From NCBI GenBank assembly GCA_900467185.1, contig UBPA01000007.1:310001-374000 (forward strand): a stretch of DNA of 64,000 nt, written 5' to 3'. Below the pieces are notes generated by a model, which did no database searches, had not been told where the DNA came from, and was given only the letters and a program-made list of their open reading frames with translations. Within the stretch, counting starts at the first letter, position 1, and each line of letters opens with the position of its first letter. A program made the position numbers and the translations under genes. Below are positions 16,495 through 26,002 of this stretch, piece by piece. The stretch comes from Hyphomicrobiales bacterium (GTDB taxonomy: Bacteria; Pseudomonadota; Alphaproteobacteria; Rhizobiales; Rhizobiaceae).

Positions 16495-16510
16495 GCGGAG
16501 CGCGAAGCGA

Positions 16511-17701
16511 ATGAACGAACACAACATCCGCAACTTCAACATCAACTTCGGGCCGCAGCACCCGGCGGCGCATGGCGTTTTGCGTCTGGTGCTGGAGCTG
16601 GACGGGGAAATCGTCGAGCGGGTCGATCCGCATATCGGCCTGCTGCACCGTGGCACCGAGAAGCTGATCGAGGCGAAGACCTATCTGCAGGCGCTGCCCT
16701 ATTTCGACCGCCTCGACTATGTCGCGCCGATGAACCAGGAACACGGTTTCTCGCTGGCCGTGGAGAAGCTGACAGGCACGGTGGTGCCGATCCGCGGACA
16801 GCTGATCCGCGTGCTCTACTCCGAAATCGGCCGCATCCTGTCGCATCTGCTCAACGTGACCACGCAGGCCATGGACGTCGGCGCGCTGACGCCGCCGCTC
16901 TGGGGCTTCGAGGAGCGCGAGAAGCTGATGGTGTTCTACGAGCGCGCCTCCGGCTCGCGCATGCATGCCGCCTTTATCCGTCCGGGCGGCGTTCATCAGG
17001 ATCTGCCGCACGAGCTGGTCGAAGACATCGGCAAGTGGATCGATCCGTTCCTGAAGACCGTCGACGATATCGACGAGCTTCTGACCGGCAACCGCATCTT
17101 CAAGCAGCGCAACGTCGATATCGGCGTCGTCAGCCTCGAGGATTGCTGGGCCTGGGGCTTCTCGGGCGTCATGGTTCGCGGTTCGGGCGCCGCCTGGGAC
17201 CTGCGCAAGTCGCAGCCCTACGAGTGCTATGCCGACATGGATTTCGACATTCCGATCGGCAAGAACGGCGACTGCTACGATCGCTATCTCATCCGCATGA
17301 TCGAGATGCGCGAATCGGCCAAGATCATGCGCCAGTGCGTGGATCGCCTGCTCGGCGACGCCAAGGTCGGTCCGGTCTCCTCGCTCGACGGCAAGGTGGT
17401 TCCGCCGAAGCGTGGCGAGATGAAGCGGTCCATGGAAGCGCTCATCCATCACTTCAAGCTCTACACCGAGGGCTATCACGTGCCGGCCGGCGAAGTTTAC
17501 GCCTCGGTCGAAGCACCGAAGGGCGAGTTCGGCGTCTATCTCGTGTCGGACGGCACCAACAAGCCGTATCGCTGCAAGATCCGGGCTCCGGGTTACGCGC
17601 ATCTTCAGGCGATGGACTATATCTGTCGTGGCCACCAGCTGGCCGACGTCTCGGCCATTCTCGGCTCGCTCGATATCGTGTTCGGGGAGGTCGATCGCTG
17701 A
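16511..17701 (+). CDS. nuoD: NADH-quinone oxidoreductase subunit D (49 kDa)
   Basis: This 396-residue protein carries the quinone-binding face of the peripheral arm and is related to the [NiFe]-hydrogenase large subunit. The opening [23 protein letters not shown] contains the His that contacts quinone in known structures. [25 protein letters not shown] and the C-terminal DIVFGEVDR are family hallmarks. The length matches alphaproteobacterial NuoD. It begins 114 bases after the four-helix-bundle gene. Its TGA overlaps the ATG of the next small gene at 17701. Confidence 0.97.
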   Translation: MNEHNIRNFNINFGPQHPAAHGVLRLVLELDGEIVERVDPHIGLLHRGTEKLIEAKTYLQALPYFDRLDYVAPMNQEHGFSLAVEKLTGTVVPIRGQLIRVLYSEIGRILSHLLNVTTQAMDVGALTPPLWGFEEREKLMVFYERASGSRMHAAFIRPGGVHQDLPHELVEDIGKWIDPFLKTVDDIDELLTGNRIFKQRNVDIGVVSLEDCWAWGFSGVMVRGSGAAWDLRKSQPYECYADMDFDIPIGKNGDCYDRYLIRMIEMRESAKIMRQCVDRLLGDAKVGPVSSLDGKVVPPKRGEMKRSMEALIHHFKLYTEGYHVPAGEVYASVEAPKGEFGVYLVSDGTNKPYRCKIRAPGYAHLQAMDYICRGHQLADVSAILGSLDIVFGEVDR

Positions 17702-17871
17702 TGCTGGACCGCTCCGTCGCCGCCCGCCGCTTCGTCATCCAGACGCTCGACCGACTCCTGGCCCAATCGGCCGCGAACGGGCAGTCTTCCGCTGCGGCCG
17801 AACGCCGCGAACAAAATTCCTCCGGGTCCGAGCCGCTGTTCAACAGCATGTTCGCCGGAACGAGAAACTGA
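17701..17871 (+). CDS. Small hypothetical protein between nuoD and nuoE (56 aa)
   Basis: The ATG at 17701 overlaps the nuoD stop (TGATG) and is preceded by GGGGAGG, so it is well placed for coupled translation. The product begins [20 protein letters not shown], is amphipathic and helical for its first 25 residues, and then becomes polar with Ala, Ser and Glu (QSAANGQSSAAAERREQN). There is no Cys motif or membrane helix. It may be a lineage-specific assembly or accessory peptide of complex I; that is inference from position alone. Confidence 0.6.
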   Translation: MLDRSVAARRFVIQTLDRLLAQSAANGQSSAAAERREQNSSGSEPLFNSMFAGTRN

Positions 17872-17888
17872 AATAGGGTGCGGTAACC

Positions 17889-18776
17889 ATGTCCGTTCGT
17901 CGACTAGCCGATGAAGCCGTCCAGCCGCAGCAGTTCGCATTCAGCGATGCCAATGCTGCATGGGCCCAGACCACGATCCGGAAATATCCGGAAGGCCGCC
18001 AGCAGTCCGCTGTCATCCCGCTTCTGATGCGGGCACAGGAACAGGACGGCTGGGTCACCAAGGCCGCGATCGAGAGCGTCGCCGACATGCTCGACATGCC
18101 CTATATCCGCGTGCTCGAAGTCGCGACCTTCTACACCCAGTTCCAGCTGAAGCCGATCGGCACCCGGGCCCATATCCAGGTCTGCGGCACGACGCCCTGC
18201 ATGCTGCGCGGCTCGGAAGAGCTGATCGCGCTGTGCAAGCGCAAGATCCACGGCCAGCCGCTGACCCAGAACGAGAGCGGCACGCTTTCCTGGGAAGAGG
18301 TCGAATGTCAGGGCGCCTGCGTCAACGCGCCGATGGTGATGATCTTCAAGGACAGCTACGAAGACCTGACGGTCGAGCGCCTGGAAGAGATCATCGATGC
18401 CTTCGACGCCGGCCGTGGCGCCGAGATCGCGCCGGGCCCGCAGATCGACCGCATCTTCTCCGCCCCGATCGACGGCCTGACGACGCTGACGGAAGAGCCG
18501 ACGCCGCAGCGCAATCAGGTGACCGAGCCTCCGGCACCTTCGGCACCGCAGGAGGGCACGTCGGTTCCCCCGTCGGAAGCCGGCCGCCCGAAGAGCACCG
18601 ATGCCGAAACCAATCCGACGATGAAGACGCCGGCGACCGCCAAGAGCGAGTCGGCCGCCAATTCCAAGAAGGAAGGCGGCGAGACCAAGGATGCGGCCTC
18701 CGTGGACACGCCCGAGGGCGGCGAAAAGACCGATCTGACCGCAGGGGCCGGCAAGCCGGCGCCCGAGGCGAAATGA
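17889..18776 (+). CDS. nuoE: NADH-quinone oxidoreductase subunit E with long C-terminal tail
   Basis: This is the 24 kDa subunit of the NADH module. The four ligands of 2Fe-2S cluster N1a are Cys99 and Cys104 (VCGTTPC) and Cys140 and Cys144 (ECQGAC). The thioredoxin-like core ends near residue 200. About 95 further residues are low-complexity Pro/Ala/Ser/Lys/Glu (APSAPQEGTSVPPSEAG onward) and probably disordered, giving 295 residues against about 165 for E. coli NuoE. Two back-to-back hairpins (18780-18796 and 18797-18812) directly follow the gene before nuoF. Confidence 0.96.
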   Translation: MSVRRLADEAVQPQQFAFSDANAAWAQTTIRKYPEGRQQSAVIPLLMRAQEQDGWVTKAAIESVADMLDMPYIRVLEVATFYTQFQLKPIGTRAHIQVCGTTPCMLRGSEELIALCKRKIHGQPLTQNESGTLSWEEVECQGACVNAPMVMIFKDSYEDLTVERLEEIIDAFDAGRGAEIAPGPQIDRIFSAPIDGLTTLTEEPTPQRNQVTEPPAPSAPQEGTSVPPSEAGRPKSTDAETNPTMKTPATAKSESAANSKKEGGETKDAASVDTPEGGEKTDLTAGAGKPAPEAK

Positions 18777-18779
18777 TCG

Positions 18780-18812
18780 GACGGTGGGGCACCGTCGCGC
18801 CGGCTTCGGCGC
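18780..18812 (+). other. Tandem hairpins after nuoE
   Basis: GACGGTG/CACCGTC with a GGG loop (18780-18796) is followed without a gap by GCGCCG/CGGCGC with a GCTT loop (18797-18812). There is no T-run, so it is more likely an mRNA processing or stability element than a terminator. The rest of the nuoE-nuoF gap, to 18976, holds no supported gene. Confidence 0.55.
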
Positions 18813-18976
18813 ACGGTGGCTCTGGCCACGGGCTGCGAAGCCTTGTACACCGGACGGATCGGCAGCCGCCGACGCCCGGTGCCACGAGGCGGAGCACGGC
18901 AGGCCCACGAATGGACGCAAGGACTGACCCGCTTTGACGGCGGATCCACATTCTCGAAGAATCGGCGGACTGAGCC

Positions 18977-20281
18977 ATGCTTGACGATAAAGATCGCATC
19001 TTCACCAATCTCTACGGCCTTCACGATAAGTCGCTGAAGGGCGCGATGTCGCGCGGCCACTGGGACGGCACCAAGCAGATCCTGGAAAAAGGTCGCGACT
19101 GGATCATCAACGAGATGAAGGCCTCCGGTCTGCGCGGTCGCGGCGGCGCCGGCTTCCCGACGGGTCTGAAGTGGTCCTTCATGCCGAAGGAAAGCGACGG
19201 ACGCCCGCATTACCTCGTCGTCAATGCCGACGAATCGGAGCCCGGCACCTGCAAGGACCGGGACATCATGCGCCACGATCCGCACACGCTGATCGAAGGC
19301 TGCGTCATCGCCAGCTTCGCCATGGGCGCCCACGCCGCCTATATCTATGTGCGCGGCGAGTACATGCGTGAGCGCGAAGCGCTGCAGGCCGCGATCGACG
19401 AGTGCTATGATGCGGGTCTTCTCGGCCCGAACAACAAGCTCGGCTGGGACATGGAGATTTTCGTTCACCATGGCGCTGGCGCCTATATCTGCGGCGAGGA
19501 AACGGCACTTCTCGAAAGCCTGGAGGGCAAGAAGGGCCAGCCGCGCCTGAAGCCGCCGTTCCCGGCCAATATGGGTCTCTATGGTTGCCCCACGACGGTT
19601 AACAACGTCGAATCGATCGCGGTCGCGCCGACCATCCTGCGTCGTGGCGCCGGCTGGTTCTCGGGCATCGGCCGTCCGAACAATGTCGGGACCAAGCTGT
19701 TCATGGTCTCCGGCCATGTGAACAAGCCCTGCACCTTTGAAGATGCGATGGGCACGCCTTTCCGCGAGATGATCGAGCGCCATTGCGGCGGCGTGCGCGG
19801 GGGCTGGGACAATCTTCTCGCCGTCATTCCGGGCGGCTCGTCCTGTCCCGTGGTGAAGGCCGAGCATATCATCGATGCGCCGATGGATTTCGACGGCATG
19901 CGCGACGTCAAGTCGTCCTTCGGCACGGCCGCCATCATCGTCATGGATCGCTCCACCGACATCATCAAGGCGATCTGGCGTCTGGCAGCGTTCTACAAGC
20001 ACGAGAGCTGTGGCCAGTGCACGCCGTGCCGCGAAGGCACAGGCTGGATGATGCGCGTCATGGAGCGTATGGTTCAGGGCCGTGCCCAGAAGCGCGAGAT
20101 CGACATGCTGTTCGACGTGACGAAACAGGTCGAAGGTCATACGATCTGCGCGCTCGGCGACGCAGCCGCCTGGCCGATCCAGGGCCTGATCCGCAACTTC
20201 CGTCCCGAGATGGAAGCGCGGATCGATGAATACACCCGCAACGCCTCATCGCATGGGGCCGTTCTGCAAGCCGCGGAGTAA
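18977..20281 (+). CDS. nuoF: NADH-quinone oxidoreductase subunit F (NADH/FMN-binding)
   Basis: This 434-residue subunit oxidises NADH through FMN. The glycine-rich NADH/FMN loop [10 protein letters not shown] is at residues 54-63, followed by [16 protein letters not shown] and the nucleotide-binding [19 protein letters not shown]. The N3 4Fe-4S cluster is bound by Cys345, Cys348 and Cys351 (SCGQCTPC), with a later Cys in TICALGD. The start at 18977 follows GACTGAGCC with a weak ribosome-binding site. The stop is four bases before the next gene. Confidence 0.97.
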   Translation: MLDDKDRIFTNLYGLHDKSLKGAMSRGHWDGTKQILEKGRDWIINEMKASGLRGRGGAGFPTGLKWSFMPKESDGRPHYLVVNADESEPGTCKDRDIMRHDPHTLIEGCVIASFAMGAHAAYIYVRGEYMREREALQAAIDECYDAGLLGPNNKLGWDMEIFVHHGAGAYICGEETALLESLEGKKGQPRLKPPFPANMGLYGCPTTVNNVESIAVAPTILRRGAGWFSGIGRPNNVGTKLFMVSGHVNKPCTFEDAMGTPFREMIERHCGGVRGGWDNLLAVIPGGSSCPVVKAEHIIDAPMDFDGMRDVKSSFGTAAIIVMDRSTDIIKAIWRLAAFYKHESCGQCTPCREGTGWMMRVMERMVQGRAQKREIDMLFDVTKQVEGHTICALGDAAAWPIQGLIRNFRPEMEARIDEYTRNASSHGAVLQAAE

Positions 20282-20285
20282 AAGA

Positions 20286-21002
20286 ATGACAACATCGCCG
20301 TTTGACGATGAGCAGGCCGGTCCCGCAGGAGAGCAGGGTTCGTCGTCGTCAAAGAGCGATCCCGCGGGCTTTGCCGGCTGGACGAAAGAGGGCGGGCCGC
20401 CTTTGCCGCCGCTGATGCAGCATCCCACGGCGTCGGTCGCGGCAGCTGCGGCGATGGGCTTCGGAATGGCCAGCCACTTCGCCGGCTTCATGCTTGGCGC
20501 CATGCAGGGCTTCATGGAGGCCGCGCAGAAGGCGGCAGCCACGGCCGAAGCGGAGAGTCAGGCAGGGCAGGGGGCAACGTCTGCTGCAAAACCCGAAGCT
20601 GCCGAAACGTCGGCGCCGGGTGAAGCGGCGACGGCGGGCACGCCGGAGGCGGATGTCGCGGTCGCCGATGTCGTGGCCGAGGCTGCACAGGCAACGGCCG
20701 AAGTGGTGGCGCGGGCCACCGCCGCCGTCGCAGAGGCTTCGCCACGAACCACGAAGGGGACGAGCCCGGCCGACAAGCCTGCCCGTTCCCGTCGCAGCAA
20801 GGCTGCGGACGACCTGAAGAAGATTTCCGGCATCGGCCCGAAGCTGGAGCAGGTCCTGAAAGGTCTCGACGTCACGCGGTTCAGCGAGATTGCGGCGTGG
20901 GACGAGAACGATATTGCCCGGTTCGACCGGGAACTGAGCGTCAGCGGTCGCATCGTGAGGGATCGTTGGGTCGAACAGGCCAAGGTGCTGGCGAAGAGCT
21001 GA
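20286..21002 (+). CDS. Helix-hairpin-helix domain protein embedded between nuoF and nuoG
   Basis: This 238-residue protein starts four bases after nuoF. The N-terminal half includes PPLPPLMQHPTASVAAAAAM and a Gly/Met-rich weakly hydrophobic stretch (GFGMASHFAGFMLGAMQGFM). The middle is low-complexity Ala/Glu/Thr. The C-terminal 60 residues (DDLKKISGIGPKLEQVLKGL, then VTRFSEIAAWDENDIARFD) form a helix-hairpin-helix domain of the DUF4332/ribosomal-S13-like type. In some alphaproteobacteria this domain is fused to NuoE. Its function in complex I is not known to me. A nucleic-acid-binding or protein-docking role is possible. Confidence 0.75.
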   Translation: MTTSPFDDEQAGPAGEQGSSSSKSDPAGFAGWTKEGGPPLPPLMQHPTASVAAAAAMGFGMASHFAGFMLGAMQGFMEAAQKAAATAEAESQAGQGATSAAKPEAAETSAPGEAATAGTPEADVAVADVVAEAAQATAEVVARATAAVAEASPRTTKGTSPADKPARSRRSKAADDLKKISGIGPKLEQVLKGLDVTRFSEIAAWDENDIARFDRELSVSGRIVRDRWVEQAKVLAKS

Positions 21003-21196
21003 GCGTCAGGGCCGGAACGACAGCGGTGCAACAGCAGGAGCGACGTGCTTCCGCCTCCGCTGACCGAGCTTCTGGGGCCTCGGCCCACATGGACGATCGA
21101 GGCCGATGGCCTCGGGACAGATTGGGCCGCTAAGGCCCCTTGACGATCGATCCGTCGCTTGAAGACCGGCGGAAGAGGACAGGATTGAGTGCGAAG

Positions 21197-23278
21197 ATGG
21201 CAAAGCTGAAAGTCGACGGAAAAGAGATCGAAGTCCCGGATCATTTCACGCTGCTTCAGGCATGCGAGGAAGCCGGCGCCGAGGTCCCGCGCTTCTGTTT
21301 CCACGAGCGGCTGTCGGTTGCCGGCAATTGTCGCATGTGTCTGATTGAGGTGAAGGGTGGCCCGCCGAAGCCGGCGGCCTCCTGCGCCATGGGCGTGCGC
21401 GACCTGCGCCCGGGCCCGAACGGCGAAGCGCCCGAAGTCTTCACGACCACGCCGATGGTCAAGAAGGCCCGTGAAGGCGTGATGGAATTCCTGCTGATCA
21501 ACCATCCGCTGGATTGCCCGATCTGCGACCAGGGCGGCGAGTGCGACCTGCAGGACCAGGCGATGGCCTTCGGCGTCGACTCGACCCGCTACAACGAGAA
21601 CAAGCGCGCCGTCGAAGACAAGTATATCGGCCCGCTGGTGAAGACAGTCATGAACCGCTGCATTCACTGCACGCGCTGCGTCCGCTTTACCACCGAAGTC
21701 GCAGGCATTGCCGAACTCGGCCTCATCGGCCGTGGCGAAGACGCTGAGATCACGACCTATCTCGAGCAGGCGATGACATCGGAGCTTCAGGGCAATGTCG
21801 TCGATCTCTGCCCCGTCGGTGCGCTGACCTCCAAACCCTACGCATTCAATGCCCGCCCCTGGGAACTCGGCAAGACCGAATCGATCGACGTCATGGACGC
21901 CGTGGGATCGGCCATCCGCGTCGATACGCGCGGCCGCGAAGTCATGCGCGTCATGCCCCGCATCAATGAAGAGATCAACGAAGAGTGGATCTCTGACAAG
22001 ACCCGCTTCATCTGGGACGGCCTGAAGACGCAGCGTCTGGACCGCCCATACGTGAAGAAGGACGGTCGTCTGCAGCCCGCAAGCTGGGGCGAGGCCTTCG
22101 CCGCGATCAAGGGCGCCGTGGCCAAGACCAGCGGCGACCGGATCGGCGCGATTGCCGGCGACCTTGCCTCCGTCGAGGAAATGTACGCGCTGAAGGGCCT
22201 GATGACAGCGCTCGGTTCCACCAACATCGACTGCCGCCAGGACGGTGCAGCGCTTGATCCGTCCCTCGGCCGTTCAAGCTATCTCTTCAATCCCACCATC
22301 CAGGGCATTGAAAACGCTGACGCGCTCCTGATCATCGGCGCCAACCCGCGGTTCGAAGCCTCGGTGCTGAACGCCCGCATCCGCAAGCGCTTCCGCATGG
22401 GCAAGTTCCCGATCGGCGTCATCGGCGACGCCGCCGAACTGCGCTATTCCTACGACTATCTCGGCGCCGGCACGGATACGCTCGGCGAACTGCTCGCCGG
22501 CCGCGGCAGCTTCTATGAGGTGCTGACGAAGGCCGAGCGTCCGATGATCATCATCGGGCAGGGCGCGCTGATCGGTGACGGCGGCGCCTCGGTTCTGGCA
22601 TCTGCGGCAAAGCTTGCCGGTGCGATCGGTGCGGTTTCCGAAGGCTGGAACGGCTTTGCCGTTCTGCACACGGCAGCGGCCCGCGTCGGCGGCCTCGATC
22701 TCGGCTTCGTGCCGGGCGCGAACGGCAAGACGGCGCAGGAAATGGTAGCAGGCACGGACGTGCTCTTCCTTCTCGGCGCCGACGAGATCGATCTGGCAGC
22801 CCGCACGAGCGGCTTCACGGTCTATATCGGCTCGCATGGCGACAATGGCGCCCATGGTGCCGACGTCATCCTCCCCGGCGCGACCTACACCGAGAAGTCG
22901 GGCCTCTGGGTCAACACCGAAGGCCGCGTCCAGATGGGCAACCGCGCCGGCTTCGCGCCGGGCGAAGCGCGCGAGGACTGGGCGATCCTGCGAGCCCTGT
23001 CCGACGTGCTCGGCAAGAAGCTGCCCTTCGATTCGCTCACCGAGTTGCGTCGCAAACTGGTCGCCGACTTCCCGCATTTCGGCCAGGTCGACACGATCGC
23101 CGGGGCCGTTGACGGCGAAATTGCCGCACTTGCACAAAAAGCCGGTGAGATGACCAAATCCGCGTTTGCGTCTCCGGTGAAAGACTTCTATTTGACGAAC
23201 CCGATAGCGCGCGCTTCCGCGGTCATGGCCGAATGTTCGGCGCTGGCTCGCAACAATTTCAAAGCGGCAGCGGAATGA
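21197..23278 (+). CDS. nuoG: NADH-quinone oxidoreductase subunit G
   Basis: This 693-residue subunit carries several Fe-S clusters of the peripheral arm. The N-terminal 2Fe-2S domain has CFHERLSVAGNCRMC and later SCAMGV. Then come the His/Cys motif HPLDCPICDQGGECDLQDQ and the cluster motif NRCIHCTRCVRF. A molybdopterin-oxidoreductase-like domain without an obvious cofactor site follows. The start at 21197 (MAKLKVDGKEIEV) is chosen because the family begins there; the frame extends to 21140 without a ribosome-binding site. It is separated from the HhH gene by about 190 bases in which I see no gene. Confidence 0.97.
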   Translation: MAKLKVDGKEIEVPDHFTLLQACEEAGAEVPRFCFHERLSVAGNCRMCLIEVKGGPPKPAASCAMGVRDLRPGPNGEAPEVFTTTPMVKKAREGVMEFLLINHPLDCPICDQGGECDLQDQAMAFGVDSTRYNENKRAVEDKYIGPLVKTVMNRCIHCTRCVRFTTEVAGIAELGLIGRGEDAEITTYLEQAMTSELQGNVVDLCPVGALTSKPYAFNARPWELGKTESIDVMDAVGSAIRVDTRGREVMRVMPRINEEINEEWISDKTRFIWDGLKTQRLDRPYVKKDGRLQPASWGEAFAAIKGAVAKTSGDRIGAIAGDLASVEEMYALKGLMTALGSTNIDCRQDGAALDPSLGRSSYLFNPTIQGIENADALLIIGANPRFEASVLNARIRKRFRMGKFPIGVIGDAAELRYSYDYLGAGTDTLGELLAGRGSFYEVLTKAERPMIIIGQGALIGDGGASVLASAAKLAGAIGAVSEGWNGFAVLHTAAARVGGLDLGFVPGANGKTAQEMVAGTDVLFLLGADEIDLAARTSGFTVYIGSHGDNGAHGADVILPGATYTEKSGLWVNTEGRVQMGNRAGFAPGEAREDWAILRALSDVLGKKLPFDSLTELRRKLVADFPHFGQVDTIAGAVDGEIAALAQKAGEMTKSAFASPVKDFYLTNPIARASAVMAECSALARNNFKAAAE

Positions 23279-23298
23279 GCGCGGGAGAATAAGGCACC

Positions 23299-24342
23299 AT
23301 GGACGGTTTTCTTTCGACCTACGTCTGGCCGGCGGCCATCATGATCGGCCAGTCGCTTCTGCTGCTGGTCGCTCTCCTGATCTTCATCGCCTATATCCTG
23401 CTGGCCGACCGCAAGATCTGGGCAGCGGTGCAGCTGCGCCGTGGACCCAACGTGGTGGGTCCCTTCGGTCTTTTCCAGTCCTTCGCCGATCTTTTGAAGT
23501 TCGTCGTCAAGGAGCCGGTGATTCCCGCCGGTGCCAACAAGGTCCTCTTTCTGCTGGCGCCGCTGGTGTCGGTGACGCTGGCGCTCGCCGCCTGGGCCGT
23601 CGTTCCCCTCAACGACAACTGGGTAATGGCGAACATCAATGTCGGCATTCTCTACGTGCTCGCCATCTCATCGCTCGAAGTCTACGGCGTCATTATGGGC
23701 GGCTGGGCGTCGAACTCCAAGTACCCCTTCCTGTCGGCCCTGCGGTCTGCGGCGCAGATGGTGTCCTACGAAGTCTCGATCGGCTTCGTCATCGTCACCG
23801 TGCTGCTCTGTGTCGGCTCGCTGAACCTGACGGACATCGTCAATTCGCAGCGCGATGGTCTGGGCACGATGATGGGCCTGCCGGGCTCCTTCCTCGACTG
23901 GTACTGGCTGCCGCTGTTCCCGATGTTCATCGTGTTCTTCATTTCGGCGCTCGCCGAAACGAACCGCCCGCCCTTCGATCTGGTGGAAGCCGAGTCCGAA
24001 CTCGTTGCCGGCTTCATGGTCGAGTACGGCTCGACCCCCTACATGATGTTCATGCTCGGCGAGTACGCTGCCATCTGCCTGATGTGCGCGCTTACCACGA
24101 TCCTGTTCCTCGGCGGCTGGCTGCCTCCGGTGGATGTCTGGTTCCTCAACTGGGTTCCCGGCATCATCTGGTTCGTGCTGAAGGCCTCGCTGGTGTTCTT
24201 CATGTTCGCGATGGTCAAGGCGTTCGTGCCGCGCTACCGCTACGACCAGCTGATGCGTCTCGGCTGGAAGGTCTTCCTTCCCCTGTCGCTCGTCATGGTC
24301 TTTATCGTTGCAATCACGCTGAAGCTCGGCGGATGGGCCTGA
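23299..24342 (+). CDS. nuoH: NADH-quinone oxidoreductase subunit H
   Basis: This 347-residue membrane subunit at the arm junction contributes to the quinone channel. Features are [26 protein letters not shown], the acidic loop [20 protein letters not shown], and about eight TM helices. The start follows GGGAGAATAAGGCACC. Spacing to nuoG is 20 bases. Confidence 0.97.
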   Translation: MDGFLSTYVWPAAIMIGQSLLLLVALLIFIAYILLADRKIWAAVQLRRGPNVVGPFGLFQSFADLLKFVVKEPVIPAGANKVLFLLAPLVSVTLALAAWAVVPLNDNWVMANINVGILYVLAISSLEVYGVIMGGWASNSKYPFLSALRSAAQMVSYEVSIGFVIVTVLLCVGSLNLTDIVNSQRDGLGTMMGLPGSFLDWYWLPLFPMFIVFFISALAETNRPPFDLVEAESELVAGFMVEYGSTPYMMFMLGEYAAICLMCALTTILFLGGWLPPVDVWFLNWVPGIIWFVLKASLVFFMFAMVKAFVPRYRYDQLMRLGWKVFLPLSLVMVFIVAITLKLGGWA

Positions 24343-24406
24343 TGCCCGTCCGCAGCTTCGCGACAGTCGCTGGCGTCTCGCAGGCCAGCTCATTCGGAGG
24401 TAAATG

Positions 24407-24898
24407 ATGGCCGCCATTTCGCAAGCCGTCAGATCGCTGTTCCTCAAGGAGTTCGTCGGCGCGTTCTTCCTGTCGATGCGCTATTTCTTCGCGCCGAAGG
24501 CGACGCTGAACTATCCGTTCGAAAAAGGTCCGATCAGCCCGCGGTTCCGCGGCGAGCACGCGCTTCGTCGCTATCCCAATGGCGAAGAGCGCTGCATCGC
24601 CTGCAAGCTGTGCGAGGCGATCTGTCCCGCCCAGGCCATCACCATCGAAGCTGGCCCGCGCCGCAATGACGGCACGCGCCGCACGGTGCGTTACGATATC
24701 GACATGGTGAAGTGCATCTATTGCGGCTTCTGCCAGGAAGCCTGCCCGGTCGACGCCATCGTCGAAGGGCCGAACTTCGAATTCGCCACCGAGACGCGCG
24801 AAGAGCTGTATTACGACAAGGACCGCCTTCTTTCGAACGGCGACCGTTGGGAGCGCGAGATCGCCCGCAACATCGGCATGGACTCGCCGTACCGTTAA
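24407..24898 (+). CDS. nuoI: NADH-quinone oxidoreductase subunit I (two 4Fe-4S clusters)
   Basis: This 163-residue ferredoxin-like subunit carries clusters N6a and N6b. Two classical motifs are present: [15 protein letters not shown] and [15 protein letters not shown]. Of the adjacent ATGs at 24404 and 24407, the second has the better distance (six bases) from the GGAGG at 24396-24400. The N-terminal amphipathic helix ([20 protein letters not shown]) anchors it to the membrane arm. A strong GC palindrome follows in the gap to nuoJ. Confidence 0.97.
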   Translation: MAAISQAVRSLFLKEFVGAFFLSMRYFFAPKATLNYPFEKGPISPRFRGEHALRRYPNGEERCIACKLCEAICPAQAITIEAGPRRNDGTRRTVRYDIDMVKCIYCGFCQEACPVDAIVEGPNFEFATETREELYYDKDRLLSNGDRWEREIARNIGMDSPYR

Positions 24899-24922
24899 GA
24901 CGACGGCGCCATCTCGGCGCAG

Positions 24923-24942
24923 CGCCGCCCGCCCGGGCGGCG
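24923..24942 (+). other. GC palindrome in the nuoI-nuoJ gap
   Basis: CGCCGCCCG (24923-24931) pairs with CGGGCGGCG (24934-24942) around a two-base loop. No T-run follows. It is probably an intercistronic stability or processing structure. The remaining gap to 25042 shows no gene. Confidence 0.5.
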
Positions 24943-25042
24943 ATACACTGGAAATTTGGGTGTCGACCGGACCTCTCCGGTCGGCCAGGAACGACTTGCG
25001 CAAAGGCACATCGTTCCGGGGAAGACGAAAAAGGCACCGGTC

Positions 25043-25657
25043 ATGGGTCTGCAGACTCTATTCTTCTATCTCTTCGCCTTCATCGCCGTCGCATCGGCGT
25101 TCATGGTGATTTCGGCCAGGAACCCGGTCTATTCGGTCCTGTTCCTCATCCTGTGCTTCTTCAATTCGGCGGGCCTCTTCCTGCTGACGGGGGCCGAGTT
25201 CCTCGCGATGATCCTGCTGGTCGTCTATATCGGCGCCGTCGCGGTTCTCTTCCTCTTCGTCGTGATGATGCTCGATATCGACTTTAATCAGCTGCGCTCC
25301 GGCGTGCTCGATTACGCGCCGGTGGGCGCGCTCGTCGGGCTGATCCTGGCGGCCGAGCTGATCATCGTCGTGGCCGGCAGCACCTTCTCGCCGGAGATCG
25401 CCAAGACCGTGTCGATGCCGATCCCGGCCGTGACCGACCGCACCAATACCGCCGCCCTCGGCGACGTCATCTACACCCACTACATCTACTACTTCCAGAT
25501 TGCCGGCCTCGTGCTGTTCGTTGCCATGATCGGCGCGATCGTGCTCACGCTGCGCCATCGCCCCAACATCAAGCGCCAGAATATTTCCCAGCAGGTTGCC
25601 CGCGTTCCCGCCACCGCCGTCGAGGTGGTGAAGGTCAAGCCGGGGCAGGGGCTCTGA
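25043..25657 (+). CDS. nuoJ: NADH-quinone oxidoreductase subunit J
   Basis: This 204-residue membrane subunit has five predicted TM helices. Conserved features are RNPVYSVLFLILCFFNSAGL and the third helix with AEFLAMILLVVYIGAVAVLF, which contains the pi-bulge region of the family. The chosen ATG at 25043 begins MGLQTLFFYLFAF; longer starts add a charged non-family leader. A polar tail of about 35 residues ends in VKVKPGQGL. Confidence 0.96.
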   Translation: MGLQTLFFYLFAFIAVASAFMVISARNPVYSVLFLILCFFNSAGLFLLTGAEFLAMILLVVYIGAVAVLFLFVVMMLDIDFNQLRSGVLDYAPVGALVGLILAAELIIVVAGSTFSPEIAKTVSMPIPAVTDRTNTAALGDVIYTHYIYYFQIAGLVLFVAMIGAIVLTLRHRPNIKRQNISQQVARVPATAVEVVKVKPGQGL

Positions 25658-25687
25658 GGCGGTACTGAAGGTCAAGGACACGACATC

Positions 25688-25996
25688 ATGGAAATCGGTA
25701 TTTCCCACTATCTGACCGTCAGCGCCATCCTGTTCACGCTGGGCGTCTTCGGCATCTTCCTCAACCGCAAGAACATCATCGTCATCCTGATGTCGGTGGA
25801 GCTCATCCTGCTCGCGGTCAACATCAACATGGTCGCCTTCTCGTCGTTCCTCAACGACATCACCGGCCAGGTGTTCGCGCTGTTCATTCTGACGGTTGCC
25901 GCGGCGGAAGCCGCCATCGGTCTTGCAATTCTCGTCGTCTTCTATCGCAACCGCGGCTCCATCGCGGTCGAAGACGTCAACATGATGAAGGGCTGA
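25688..25996 (+). CDS. nuoK: NADH-quinone oxidoreductase subunit K
   Basis: This 102-residue protein has three TM helices. Two buried acidic residues used in proton transfer are visible in [17 protein letters not shown] and [13 protein letters not shown]. It ends six bases before nuoL. Its length and sequence are typical of the family. Confidence 0.97.
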   Translation: MEIGISHYLTVSAILFTLGVFGIFLNRKNIIVILMSVELILLAVNINMVAFSSFLNDITGQVFALFILTVAAAEAAIGLAILVVFYRNRGSIAVEDVNMMKG

Positions 25997-26002
25997 TCGG
26001 CC

